NCBI RefSeq assembly: GCF_000190415.1
Contig: NZ_AEWF01000008.1
Span: 17,739 to 81,738 of the forward strand
DNA: 64,000 nucleotides
Direction of reading: 5' to 3'
Origin: Candidatus Odyssella thessalonicensis L13
GTDB taxonomy: Bacteria; Pseudomonadota; Alphaproteobacteria; Paracaedibacterales; Paracaedibacteraceae
In this document: positions 15,389 to 23,876 of the stretch, piece by piece
Numbering within the stretch: the first letter of the stretch is position 1
How the letters are laid out: every line of letters starts with the position of its first letter
Notes under the pieces: generated by a model
Seen by the model: the letters and a program-made list of their open reading frames with translations, nothing else
Told to the model about the DNA's origin: nothing
The model's database searches: none
Position numbers and translations under genes: made by a program

Positions 15389-16975
15389 ATGGAATGCATC
15401 TTCTTAGGCCATCAATCTTGGCTTATCCAACATAAAAATACCCATATTCTAATTGATCCAGTTTTGGAAGATAACTTTGGCAATGCGAAAGCCAATAGCA
15501 TTGAAATTTTCCCACCAAGAAAAGTTAATTTTCCTTCCAACCTTAAGATAGATGCAATCATTTTAAGCCATGAACACTCGGATCACTTTCATATACCTAG
15601 TCTTGTAAGATTCTCCTCTTCTCCTATTATATTTGGGCCTACGATGTTCGATTTTGTTGATCGCCTTATACAAGAAGCTGGTCTGAGAACAAATCGTATT
15701 GATTTCCAGAAAACTTTTAAGATAGGCGAATTAGAAATCCGTCTTTACCCTCCGCACCCAGATACTGTTTTGTGGGAAGGAAGGGTAACTCAAATATACA
15801 TTTCACCGGTTGGAGAGGTAGAAAATGGTATCTTTATTGCAGTAGATGCTCTTGTTTCTCAAGATTATAAAAATGATGTATCTGAAGGTATAATTCCAAG
15901 CCCTAAAACAATCTTTGTATCTAACAATTCCCAAATTACTCCTCCCGGAGTACTAGGAACCCTTGATAACCATATGAATATGTATGCCTATGAGAAAAAT
16001 GATAGTTATGGTCTTAAAATCTTAAGTGAGTTATTGATTGATTATCTTGAGGGTCTAGAATGGGAAAACGCTGTTATTTGTGGGGGAGGATTTACTAAAA
16101 GATACGAGCAAGACTTTGGAGCATTTCCTTTCTCAGATCAAAAAGAACTTGCTGAGGCTGGTCAAAAATTGTTTGAAGGTAAAAAAATAATTGGTCCCTG
16201 GCCTGGTGAAGTGGTTTCTATTAATTCTACCGCCTCCATTATTGGTCAAGTCAATTGGATTAAGATGGATATGAGTAAATTTGAGCAACTTAAGACCTTA
16301 AGCTTAAACCGAAAAATAGATAAAAAATATAACGAAATTACCCCTCAAACGCATCTTTGTGACAAAGAAATATACACTTATATTGACCTTCTTGAAGCTG
16401 AGCTTAATGATTTTGCTAAATATTTCCTTGTGTCCCCTAATGGCGAATCCTCCACCAAAGAAAGTCTCCTTAATCCGCAGGCTAGCCCCTATGTTCTTAT
16501 GATCCGCTTGAGACTAGAAAATGGAAATTTTCTAGAATACGGTTTGAATTTGCGGACCGGAAGATTTGAGATAGTAGACTCTAATAGTTTACCTAATTTT
16601 TCTTTAGTTTTATTTGGAATAGAATGCTTTGCTTCAGATTTCATTGAAATGCTCCGAGGAAACTTGCAAGTTTGGGATATGGCTGGCGTTTCCATGCGAT
16701 CTTGGTATCAAGGTGAGCCTCTTTTTAGTCCAGTAGCGAGCTTTTATAATTGGTTTGGTGAGGCTTGTCGGCCAGATCTTGCTTATAAAGTTTTAAAAAA
16801 AGATGGAATAAATTTTTTACAGGAATTAAGCAATGAAACTAGGATACTTAGGACAACAAGGCTGGCTAGTAGAGGAAAAAAATACACGGATACTTATAGA
16901 TCCAGTGTTAACAGATGCTTTTGGAAGCTCAAGAAATGTAAAATTCAAAATCTATCCACCTCGATTAGATATTGA
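15389..16975 (+). CDS. metallo-beta-lactamase-fold hydrolase, copy 1
   Basis: The 528-residue protein starts MECIFLGHQSW at 15389, one base after the ABC stop and preceded by AGGAA, so it is translationally linked. The N-terminal half is an MBL fold of the UlaG/CMAH-like type: a strand with ILIDPVL, the metal motif HEHSDH at residues 61-66, then later NNSQITPPGVLGTLDNH and GGGFTKRYE. The C-terminal 200 residues are a separate alpha/beta region shared with the next gene (MRSWYQGEPLFSPVASFYNWF). It probably hydrolyses or oxidises a pathway intermediate in the cytoplasm; substrate unknown. Its last 47 codons overlap the next gene. The end has no similarity to the paralogue and reads like an extension after loss of an earlier stop. 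Confidence 0.85.
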   Translation: MECIFLGHQSWLIQHKNTHILIDPVLEDNFGNAKANSIEIFPPRKVNFPSNLKIDAIILSHEHSDHFHIPSLVRFSSSPIIFGPTMFDFVDRLIQEAGLRTNRIDFQKTFKIGELEIRLYPPHPDTVLWEGRVTQIYISPVGEVENGIFIAVDALVSQDYKNDVSEGIIPSPKTIFVSNNSQITPPGVLGTLDNHMNMYAYEKNDSYGLKILSELLIDYLEGLEWENAVICGGGFTKRYEQDFGAFPFSDQKELAEAGQKLFEGKKIIGPWPGEVVSINSTASIIGQVNWIKMDMSKFEQLKTLSLNRKIDKKYNEITPQTHLCDKEIYTYIDLLEAELNDFAKYFLVSPNGESSTKESLLNPQASPYVLMIRLRLENGNFLEYGLNLRTGRFEIVDSNSLPNFSLVLFGIECFASDFIEMLRGNLQVWDMAGVSMRSWYQGEPLFSPVASFYNWFGEACRPDLAYKVLKKDGINFLQELSNETRILRTTRLASRGKKYTDTYRSSVNRCFWKLKKCKIQNLSTSIRY

Positions 16976-18263
16976 CCTTAACTTGTTAGGAAGATTAGAT
17001 GCTGTATTGATTACCAATGAACATTTAGATCATTTTCATTTTCCCTCACTTTTAAAACTTGAGCGTACAGTTCACATCTATGTAGGTGACTATACCCCTA
17101 ATTTTGTTGCTGAAAACTTGCAAGCTGCTGGGTTTAAAGTTACTCGATGTAAGCATAATGAGTGGGTAGATTCTAAGGATCTATTGTTTAAATTTTATGT
17201 GGGATGCTTTAACACTCCTTTTTGGGAAAGGAGAGTATATCATCCTTACATTATAAGTAAAAGTGATCCGGGAGCGCGATTAATAATCCAATCTGATACT
17301 CTAATAAATCCTCTTTTTATCAAAGATATTAAGGAGAAAAAAGAAAAATGTCCTACCCTTTTTGTAGCTACCAATAACTCACAAATTCCACACAAAGGGG
17401 TGCCTGGAGCTTTTGATAATATATATCCCAGTGAGGAAGATACAAGCAATCAAGCTCTCCAACTTTTATCAGAGGTAACTTGTACTTATACGCAAGAAAT
17501 GCCTGAAGTTAGACATGTCTTTTTTAGTGGTGGAGCCTATATTTATGACTCACCCAACTCTATTCCATTCAAATATTCTGATATTAAGAGTCTCGGTAAT
17601 TTAGCTTCCCAATTATCTATTGGTAGGAGAATTCATGGATTAGAGCCGGGTGAAAGCTTTAATTCGCTTACTGGTGAAATACTACACGAACCTTGGTCAA
17701 ATTTAGACGCATCTCAAAAAAAAATATACGCAGAACGGCTTAATAGCATAAGTGGAGCGACTATTCCTTCCATACTGAAAGAGGCAGTAACAGGCAATTA
17801 TAAAGATGAAGAGGAGACTATTGCTGATATTAAACTTATAGAGAATGAGCATGCTCTTCTCGCTAGAATGATAGTAGGTACGGCTCTTGGAAAAGTGTTA
17901 CTCTCTCTAAATAATTTTATTAAAGGAAGTTTGGAATCAGAGAGGCTTTTAATCATTTACCGTCTTTCCCCTACACACAAAAAGGCATATCATTTAAACC
18001 TTAATAAGGTTACTTTTGAAGAAACGGATATAGATGAAGAAGCAATATTGAAATATCCATTTGGCGTTGAATGGTACCTTAAAGATTTTGCAAGCATATT
18101 AAAAGGTGAGATTCAAGTATGGGAAGTAGCTACAACCAATATGAGACAATGGTATCTAGGCGATAAATTAGATTCACCAATTGCTTTCTTTTACAAGTAT
18201 TTTGCCGAACAAATTAGACCAGAGCTAGCCAATAAGATTACTCAACGCCATGTACTTAACTAG
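16833..18263 (+). CDS. metallo-beta-lactamase-fold protein, copy 2, altered metal site
   Basis: The 476-residue paralogue of the preceding gene has the same layout: MKLGYLGQQGW, ILIDPVL, the metal motif, NNSQIPHKGVPGAFDN, and the C-terminal MRQWYLGDKLDSPIAFFYKYF. Its metal motif reads NEHLDH (residues 62-67) where copy 1 has HEHSDH, so one zinc or iron ligand is replaced by Asn. It may be catalytically changed or a structural partner of copy 1, possibly as a heterodimer. The start is supported by CAGGAATTAAGCA before the ATG. It overlaps the previous gene by 143 bases and the next by 14, so the operon is tightly coupled. Confidence 0.83.
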   Translation: MKLGYLGQQGWLVEEKNTRILIDPVLTDAFGSSRNVKFKIYPPRLDIDLNLLGRLDAVLITNEHLDHFHFPSLLKLERTVHIYVGDYTPNFVAENLQAAGFKVTRCKHNEWVDSKDLLFKFYVGCFNTPFWERRVYHPYIISKSDPGARLIIQSDTLINPLFIKDIKEKKEKCPTLFVATNNSQIPHKGVPGAFDNIYPSEEDTSNQALQLLSEVTCTYTQEMPEVRHVFFSGGAYIYDSPNSIPFKYSDIKSLGNLASQLSIGRRIHGLEPGESFNSLTGEILHEPWSNLDASQKKIYAERLNSISGATIPSILKEAVTGNYKDEEETIADIKLIENEHALLARMIVGTALGKVLLSLNNFIKGSLESERLLIIYRLSPTHKKAYHLNLNKVTFEETDIDEEAILKYPFGVEWYLKDFASILKGEIQVWEVATTNMRQWYLGDKLDSPIAFFYKYFAEQIRPELANKITQRHVLN

Positions 18264-18864
18264 CTCCATAGCATTAGTAGGACCTATATGTGCAGGCAAA
18301 ACTACATTATCTCAGGTTATAGGTGACTTCTTTAGCCTGCCGGTAGTACATACTGACGCGCACAAAGGTCAGTATTTTCTTGAGAGCGGTTTTAATGAAG
18401 AACACGCTGAAGATATATTAAAAGAGGAAGGAATTGAAGCTTACTATAGTTATCTAAAAGGGTTTGAATATGATTATATAGTTAATAATTTAGTTTTACC
18501 TTCGAGTCCCTCCATATATGATTTTGGTGCAGGTTTTGTTTGTTTTGATGAAGTATTTAAAAAGCTTGAGGTTATAAAGTTTCTGGAGAAATTTGATAAT
18601 GTTTTCCTTATATTACCCCATAAAGACCAAGAAAAATCATACCAACTTATTTATAATCGTTTAATAGAGCGCTCTAAAACGGATAAAGAACTTTTCAACT
18701 ATATTATAGGTAAAAATTTTGACCTTATTGAATATTTTCTCCAGAAGTTTCAAGATTTATCTTGCCACACTAAAATGGAAAAGATATTTACTTCTTACTC
18801 ACTAAGGCACACGCTAAAAAACATTATTACGCATCTTATAGAGGCAAAAGGGGTGATATTATAA
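18250..18864 (+). CDS. P-loop kinase-like protein
   Basis: The 204-residue protein begins with a Walker A loop GPICAGKTT at residues 11-19, in the style of shikimate/adenylate-kinase-like small-molecule kinases. A short strand and DAHKG follow near residue 36, where such kinases have the acceptor-binding Asp. A SIYDFGAGF strand near residue 92 is in the Walker B position. The start overlaps the end of the MBL2 gene by 14 bases, so it is the last cotranslated gene of the operon. It probably phosphorylates a pathway intermediate or confers self-protection; which is unknown. Confidence 0.72.
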   Translation: MYLTSSIALVGPICAGKTTLSQVIGDFFSLPVVHTDAHKGQYFLESGFNEEHAEDILKEEGIEAYYSYLKGFEYDYIVNNLVLPSSPSIYDFGAGFVCFDEVFKKLEVIKFLEKFDNVFLILPHKDQEKSYQLIYNRLIERSKTDKELFNYIIGKNFDLIEYFLQKFQDLSCHTKMEKIFTSYSLRHTLKNIITHLIEAKGVIL

Positions 18865-19671
18865 TATTAGTCAGTAATTAAAATTGTTTTTGAAGGGTGT
18901 TATAAAGATATTGACATCTAAGACGGTAGCATCAGAACCCGTTTAAGTGTGATGCATAAGCGTTCATCATATTGCTATTCTATTATTCACCGCAGAGAGA
19001 CACTGTTAATTTAAAGTATGTCCTTTCTTAACAATACCCCCCTCCTCTAATTGGGTAAAAAATAGGGTCACTTTCTTTATTTCTTTACAGGTGTAAGCTG
19101 AAATCTGAGCACCTATATTTATACTTTAACTTTTAAGTGAATTTAGATAAATGATGCTTTTTTATAAGATCAGAGGATATGTTTTGAAAATGATCGTTTT
19201 AAGAATAGGTGTTCACTACTCCATAATTCATTCATAATTGTTAGGCAATCTTTTCCTAAACTTTGCTCTAATCTTCTTAGAGAGAACTCTTTCTAAAAAC
19301 CTGCATTTAAATGTAAGTAAAACAACCGTTTTTCGTACATTGTCTTATACATAATCTAAAAACTGATTTTTTATCTATACTTTATAACACTAATTCCCCA
19401 ATAGTTGCATGCCTTGATATGAGCTATCCCTATCCATATAGACTTAAATCGTGCTTTTCCTAATAGCTGCTACTTTATTAACTGGCACCCATAATTTTTA
19501 TTTAATCCTCTACATGTAGGTATTAAAAGAATCTAAATAAAACTAAGACTAAGCTATGGTTTATTGGTATATTATATTCCTCTTTTCAAAGTTTATGGAT
19601 AAGGGTAATGTATTGCATTGTAGATGCTAAGAATAGCTTTAGGGCTATCGGATAATTTAAAGGAAAAACTT
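18865..19671. other. long intergenic region, no gene supported
   Basis: About 800 bases, AT-rich, with no convincing gene on either strand. A 39-codon open stretch on the minus strand near 19017-19135 has protein-like composition but no start or homology that I can see. The end of the region should carry the promoter of the SagB-type gene. Confidence 0.4.
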
Positions 19672-20733
19672 ATGTATATTAATCCCAATCTATTTTTTCT
19701 AATTAAAGATGGTCAATTTATAGTTTGGGACTATCTACACCATACTCAATTCACCCTAGAACCTGACTATATGGAGCGATTGCGGCTTTGGGCAGAAGGA
19801 AAAGTTGAGAGCTTATCTTCAATCGATGATGAGTTAGAAGAGGCACAGCTTATTGCAAAAGAGCCATTCATTCAGCAAGAATGGGGATGGGATGATCTTT
19901 CTAAGATTTTTCATATTGGGACAAGAGATATTGCAGAGCATTTGATTGGGTTGAGCCGAGAAGAATGGATCGAAAGTTACTTAGCCTATTGCAACACAAT
20001 TGCGACTCATCCCCCAGCCTTTCATATTAAAAAAGAGGCGGAAATTAAGGTACCTCTTCCTACCCCTGATCTCTCCCTATTGGATCAAGAAAAATATTAT
20101 TCTGTAGTTAAAAGACGGAAAACCAACCGTTATTTTAAGGGAGAGAAGATTTCTTTGGACATTTTAAGTGCACTTTTATTTGTGAGCTTAGGACCACTTC
20201 ACGAGAAATGGTCTGATTTAGAAGAAAACGGTTTACAGATTTTAGGACGACGTAAATCTTTTCCTTCTGCTGGTGGACTCCATCCCGAAGAAGCTTATTT
20301 AATTGCCTTACGAGTTGAGGGCCTCACGCCCGGCATATATCATTATGATTCAGTTGATCATCATCTAACTCTAATTGAGGAAAAATTTGCGGAAGAAGAA
20401 TTGATACCTCTTCTGTATGGTCAATATTTTGCCGAGGGCCTTGCAGCAGGCATATTTCTAACCTCACGTTTTGAAAAAGGTTGGTGGAAGTATCCTCACT
20501 CACGTGGCTATCGGATGACATTAATTGATATCGGTCATGCCTCCCAGTCTCTGGTATTAACGGCAACAGCCCTAGGGCTAGATACATGGATGACAGGAGC
20601 TTTTAGTGACTCACAAGTGGAAAAATTTCTTTCACTAAACTGTAGTACTGAACAACCAATCTTCTTTATAGGCTTTGGCCAGGGTCACTCTAGTACTTTA
20701 GAACCGCATATGCTTTCTCAACTGTCCGTATAA
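19672..20733 (+). CDS. SagB-type FMN-dependent dehydrogenase
   Basis: From the ATG at 19672, which follows AAAGGA at the proper distance (an upstream ATG at 19624 lacks one), the protein has 353 residues. An N-terminal domain of about 130 residues precedes a nitroreductase-fold oxidase. The signature pieces are KRRKTNRYFKGEKIS, PSAGGLHPEEAYLIAL, PGIYHYDSVDHHL, and the C-terminal DIGHASQSLVLTATALGL for FMN binding. In azole-peptide pathways SagB/McbC enzymes oxidise azolines to azoles. In the wider family they act on thioether, thiazole or amino-acid-derived substrates. No YcaO cyclodehydratase is in the window, so azole formation is not supported here. It follows the kinase gene in the same direction after a gap, suggesting a second unit of the same locus. 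Confidence 0.85.
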   Translation: MYINPNLFFLIKDGQFIVWDYLHHTQFTLEPDYMERLRLWAEGKVESLSSIDDELEEAQLIAKEPFIQQEWGWDDLSKIFHIGTRDIAEHLIGLSREEWIESYLAYCNTIATHPPAFHIKKEAEIKVPLPTPDLSLLDQEKYYSVVKRRKTNRYFKGEKISLDILSALLFVSLGPLHEKWSDLEENGLQILGRRKSFPSAGGLHPEEAYLIALRVEGLTPGIYHYDSVDHHLTLIEEKFAEEELIPLLYGQYFAEGLAAGIFLTSRFEKGWWKYPHSRGYRMTLIDIGHASQSLVLTATALGLDTWMTGAFSDSQVEKFLSLNCSTEQPIFFIGFGQGHSSTLEPHMLSQLSV

Positions 20734-21245
20734 GGGTTTCCTTGTATAATTATAAATTCCCTCTTCATTATAATTGTCAAAAATGTCAGTTATAAGATAG
20801 ACAATACTGTTCTATTAAAAAGATTTTAGGGAAAAGCAGGCATATTAACTTTGATACTTAAGAGAATTGAGAAACGAGTTGCCTTGCAATAATAGGTACT
20901 TCTTCGTGATTCTTTAGAGCGAAAGGTACAATAATAATTTTAGTCAAGCGGCAGCATTCTCATGTTCTTTCTTTTTACCCCCTATATTTTACCGAATAAA
21001 TTTTTGATCTATTTCGAGATATTAACTAATAGGCAGACCTTCTACTGGTATCCATACTGTATAAGTGAATGGTTATCCATAAGATGACAACACTTCCTAG
21101 CCATATATGTAGAATTGTCCAATATTTTGTATTAAGTAGCGGATTTTAATATGAATGTGATCCATATAAGTATTAAGTTTATATTAGATATATTATATTA
21201 TGATAATCTTGTTCGGCATTTATTAGATATAATAGGATTTAGAAA
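20734..21245. other. intergenic, no feature seen
   Basis: 512 AT-rich bases between the SagB-type gene and the LysR gene. No open frame with a ribosome site and no clear hairpin was found. A LysR binding site would be expected here, but I cannot identify one. Confidence 0.35.
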
Positions 21246-22259
21246 TTGAGACCTATAGACCCTTCAAAATTAAAGCCATTTTACATGGTAGCAAGAGAAG
21301 GTAGTATTACGCGCGCAGCTCAGCTATTGAACATCAGTCAACCAGCCCTAAGTATGATCATTAGTGACTTAGAACACAATGTAAGAACACAACTTTTTGA
21401 GCGTATTCCTAAAGGAGTACGTTTAACTTCTCAAGGTGAAGCTTTATATGTTTACGCTAGAAAATTTGTTGAAGAACATGAAGCGTTTGAAAATTTATTT
21501 TATGAAAAAAATGATGAAATAGAAGGGAAGTTGAAAATTGTTACCACTCCTTACCTTGGTTCTGAGTGGTTAATGCTTAAAATAGAAAAATTCTTAAAAA
21601 AGCACCCCAAATTAAGAATTAGGATTGAGGTTAGAGAAGACAAAGACATTCATACAGCCGAAGGAGATGTTATGATCTCTACCCCTTTACATCATCAGCC
21701 TAACCTTATACAAAAGGTCCTTTTCAAAGTGCATATAAGGCTAATTGCTTGCCCCACATATCTAAAAAAACACGGCACTCCTGAACAAGCTCAAGATTTA
21801 GATGCCCATCAGCTTATAACATATGGGGGAAGTTCTTACAGCCCATATGGCAACACGAATTGGATTCTCACAATGGGTAGAGAAGGGCAACTTCCTAGAG
21901 AATCTTACTTAGAAATTAATTCTCTCCAGGGGATTATTAATGCAGCTCGAGCTGGATATGGGATTGCAGAAGTACCCGACTTCCCTGGAGTATTAAGGGA
22001 TGATTTAGAGGAGATTAAATTAAATATAGAAGTGCCCACAGGGCAGGTAAATTATATTTACCATAGTAGTCGCTTACACTCAAAAAAATTAATACCTTAT
22101 ATTCCTATCTTCTTAAACAGATTGAAGAGGAAAGATGAGAAGCATCTCTCCTCTCGCTCAGATTACTTTTTTGCAATCGATACGCAGTACATTATTACAG
22201 CTTCAGAATTCTCAAGATTAACTCTGTTCATAAGTTTCTCCTTATTATGTTCAACTTAA
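21246..22259 (+). CDS. LysR-family transcriptional regulator
   Basis: The 337-residue protein has the classic LysR winged HTH at residues 8-66 (VAREGSITRAAQLLNISQPA, then LFERIPKGVRLTSQGEALY) and a periplasmic-binding-protein-like effector domain from about 90 to 290. The start is a TTG at 21246 after AGGATT. LysR regulators usually control a nearby, often divergent, gene in response to a small molecule. Here the nearest candidates are the SagB-type gene upstream and the ABC/MBL operon. The last 35 residues, rich in Phe, Ser and Leu, extend beyond the usual LysR end and look like read-through after a lost stop. Confidence 0.9.
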   Translation: MRPIDPSKLKPFYMVAREGSITRAAQLLNISQPALSMIISDLEHNVRTQLFERIPKGVRLTSQGEALYVYARKFVEEHEAFENLFYEKNDEIEGKLKIVTTPYLGSEWLMLKIEKFLKKHPKLRIRIEVREDKDIHTAEGDVMISTPLHHQPNLIQKVLFKVHIRLIACPTYLKKHGTPEQAQDLDAHQLITYGGSSYSPYGNTNWILTMGREGQLPRESYLEINSLQGIINAARAGYGIAEVPDFPGVLRDDLEEIKLNIEVPTGQVNYIYHSSRLHSKKLIPYIPIFLNRLKRKDEKHLSSRSDYFFAIDTQYIITASEFSRLTLFISFSLLCST

Positions 22260-22725
22260 AGTTGTTTTTTAGTATTTTTAAACTATGCACACTTATTTCA
22301 TTACCCTTTCTTATACCTGCTGTCAATTTTTATAGTTTACTTAATAAAGAAAGCTTGATAGTTATATCTTTTCAGAAGTTTAACCTGACTCATTTCAGAC
22401 TATCTCTTGCCATAGTCTTTTTATTAAAAAAACAACATAATAAACCACTTTATCAAAAAGATAATTATAGTAAAAATAATTTAAAAATAAGTACGCATAT
22501 AATAAAATGTTGTATTCTATATTTTGTATATAAATATTTATTATTTTATTTTTTTATAAATTTTTTTTGCTCAAAATTCATAAATATATAAAAGCCTGAA
22601 AAATAGGCGTTTTTACGTGTTTCCTATAAGTGTTTCTTATGTCCAGAATTTTAAATTCGTATTAGACTTTTTTTAAAAAAGACCTTATTCCCTGCTGATG
22701 GTCACATATTACAGAGGAGTATATT
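22260..22725. other. AT-rich intergenic region
   Basis: Over 75% A+T. A 114-codon open frame at 22247-22591 is made almost entirely of AT-rich codons (Phe, Ile, Lys, Leu, Tyr), overlaps the LysR end and lacks a ribosome site, so I treat it as spurious. No other feature is seen. Confidence 0.4.
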
Positions 22726-23406
22726 ATGAGCAACTTAAATAGCATGAGAGTAATTAAAGATCTAAAAGAGTTCGTTGCCTTATGGAATCAGAATGATTTG
22801 CTTTTTACCTATAAGCTTTTATTTTATAAAAGTGGTAATTACCCTCAATTAGTACTTAAACAAGCCCAAACTCAATTCTCCTTAAATATGGCTTTTGATC
22901 CTTGCTCAGAGGTGCTTGAAGTAAGTAATTTTCAACTGTCTGAAGATCCCCATCTTGAGAAAGTATGCCAACCCCTTTATGATGCTTCTCTTATCGAACT
23001 TATCCTACAAGGTTTACTTCTATTGATGTTCTTTGCAAAAAGAATAGATAAGGAGGAAATAAGATTCACAATTGCAGTACAGGACGCTGAGCATCTTGCC
23101 CGTCTACAGGACTTATTTGAGACCACTTCAGTCATAATTACAATTCAGGGAAGGAGGCAAGTCTTTGCTTTATCAACTTGTACACATTGGCATGAGGAAT
23201 TCCTTGAACGTGTTGAGAGCATTAAGATTGATCTGCGTCAACAACTCTGGGTAAAACAGAGAAATAGCAGCACTGTAAGACAATATTTTCAGCATCAGAA
23301 TCGTTCGAATATAAAAATTTTGGAACATTTGAATAATGCTACTAACCCGGAACCTTTATCTAAATGGGGCATGATTATTTCCTTTCCTCAAGGCTCAAAT
23401 CTTTAA
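22726..23406 (+). CDS. conserved-looking protein of unknown function
   Basis: The 226-residue cytoplasmic protein has no signal peptide and mixed alpha/beta composition. A hydrophobic helix LIELILQGLLLLMFF near residue 90 is too short and isolated to prove membrane insertion. The AGAGGAG site upstream gives a firm start. It is the first of three consecutive regulatory-type genes (an XRE repressor and a receiver-like protein follow), so it may be a sensor or partner of them. I do not recognise the family. Confidence 0.65.
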   Translation: MSNLNSMRVIKDLKEFVALWNQNDLLFTYKLLFYKSGNYPQLVLKQAQTQFSLNMAFDPCSEVLEVSNFQLSEDPHLEKVCQPLYDASLIELILQGLLLLMFFAKRIDKEEIRFTIAVQDAEHLARLQDLFETTSVIITIQGRRQVFALSTCTHWHEEFLERVESIKIDLRQQLWVKQRNSSTVRQYFQHQNRSNIKILEHLNNATNPEPLSKWGMIISFPQGSNL

Positions 23407-23513
23407 GAAGGAAGGTCTTGAATAGAAAAGTATTCACGATATTAGGGCGATAGAAGATCTTATATTCTTATATTTGCTCACACCTCTAGGAAAAATTTAT
23501 CAAGGTATACAAG

Positions 23514-23876
23514 ATGGCAAACCTAAAACTGCTTTCAATAGAAAAGCATATTGCTCAACGATTAAAAGCAAGACGTAAAGAGTTAAAGATAAAGCAACAT
23601 GAGCTTGCAAAAACTCTAGGTATTACGCCTCAGCAGATTTCTAAGTATGAACGCAAACTAGATAGCATTTCTGTTAAACGGCTTTATAATTTATGCAAGA
23701 TTCTTAGCGTTACACCCAATTATTTCTTTGAAGACTTAGAGGATATATCCTGCGTTATTGAGCAGGACTCTATGTGGTTATGCACCGAAAACCTACGTGG
23801 ACAAATGGTTCAAATGAAGATTGGAGGCATTCGCGGAATAATTGAGAACATACGAATTATAGAGGAAAATCAATAA
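23514..23876 (+). CDS. XRE-family helix-turn-helix regulator
   Basis: The 120-residue protein has a textbook Cro/CI HTH at residues 13-67: RLKARRKELKIKQHELAKTL, then TPQQISKYERKLDSISVKRL, then LSVTPNYFF. The C-terminal 50 residues contain DSMWLCTENLRGQMVQMKIG and may form a dimer or sensing domain. Its stop overlaps the start of the next gene by one base, an ATG/TAATG junction, so the two are translationally coupled. It probably regulates the local secreted-protein cluster. Confidence 0.88.
   Translation: MANLKLLSIEKHIAQRLKARRKELKIKQHELAKTLGITPQQISKYERKLDSISVKRLYNLCKILSVTPNYFFEDLEDISCVIEQDSMWLCTENLRGQMVQMKIGGIRGIIENIRIIEENQ

Noticed and set aside
19017..19135. 39-codon minus-strand stretch in the gap before the SagB-type gene
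   Set aside because: It lies between stops, with protein-like composition, but has no start, ribosome site or recognised motif. Too short to support.
19672..20733. Thiazole/oxazole-modified microcin (TOMM) cluster
   Set aside because: A SagB-type oxidase alone is not enough; no YcaO or ThiF-like partner and no Cys-rich precursor are present in the window.
22247..22591. 114-codon frame after the LysR gene
   Set aside because: It is a low-complexity product of AT-rich sequence (Phe, Ile, Lys, Leu), overlaps the LysR end and has no ribosome site or recognisable domain.
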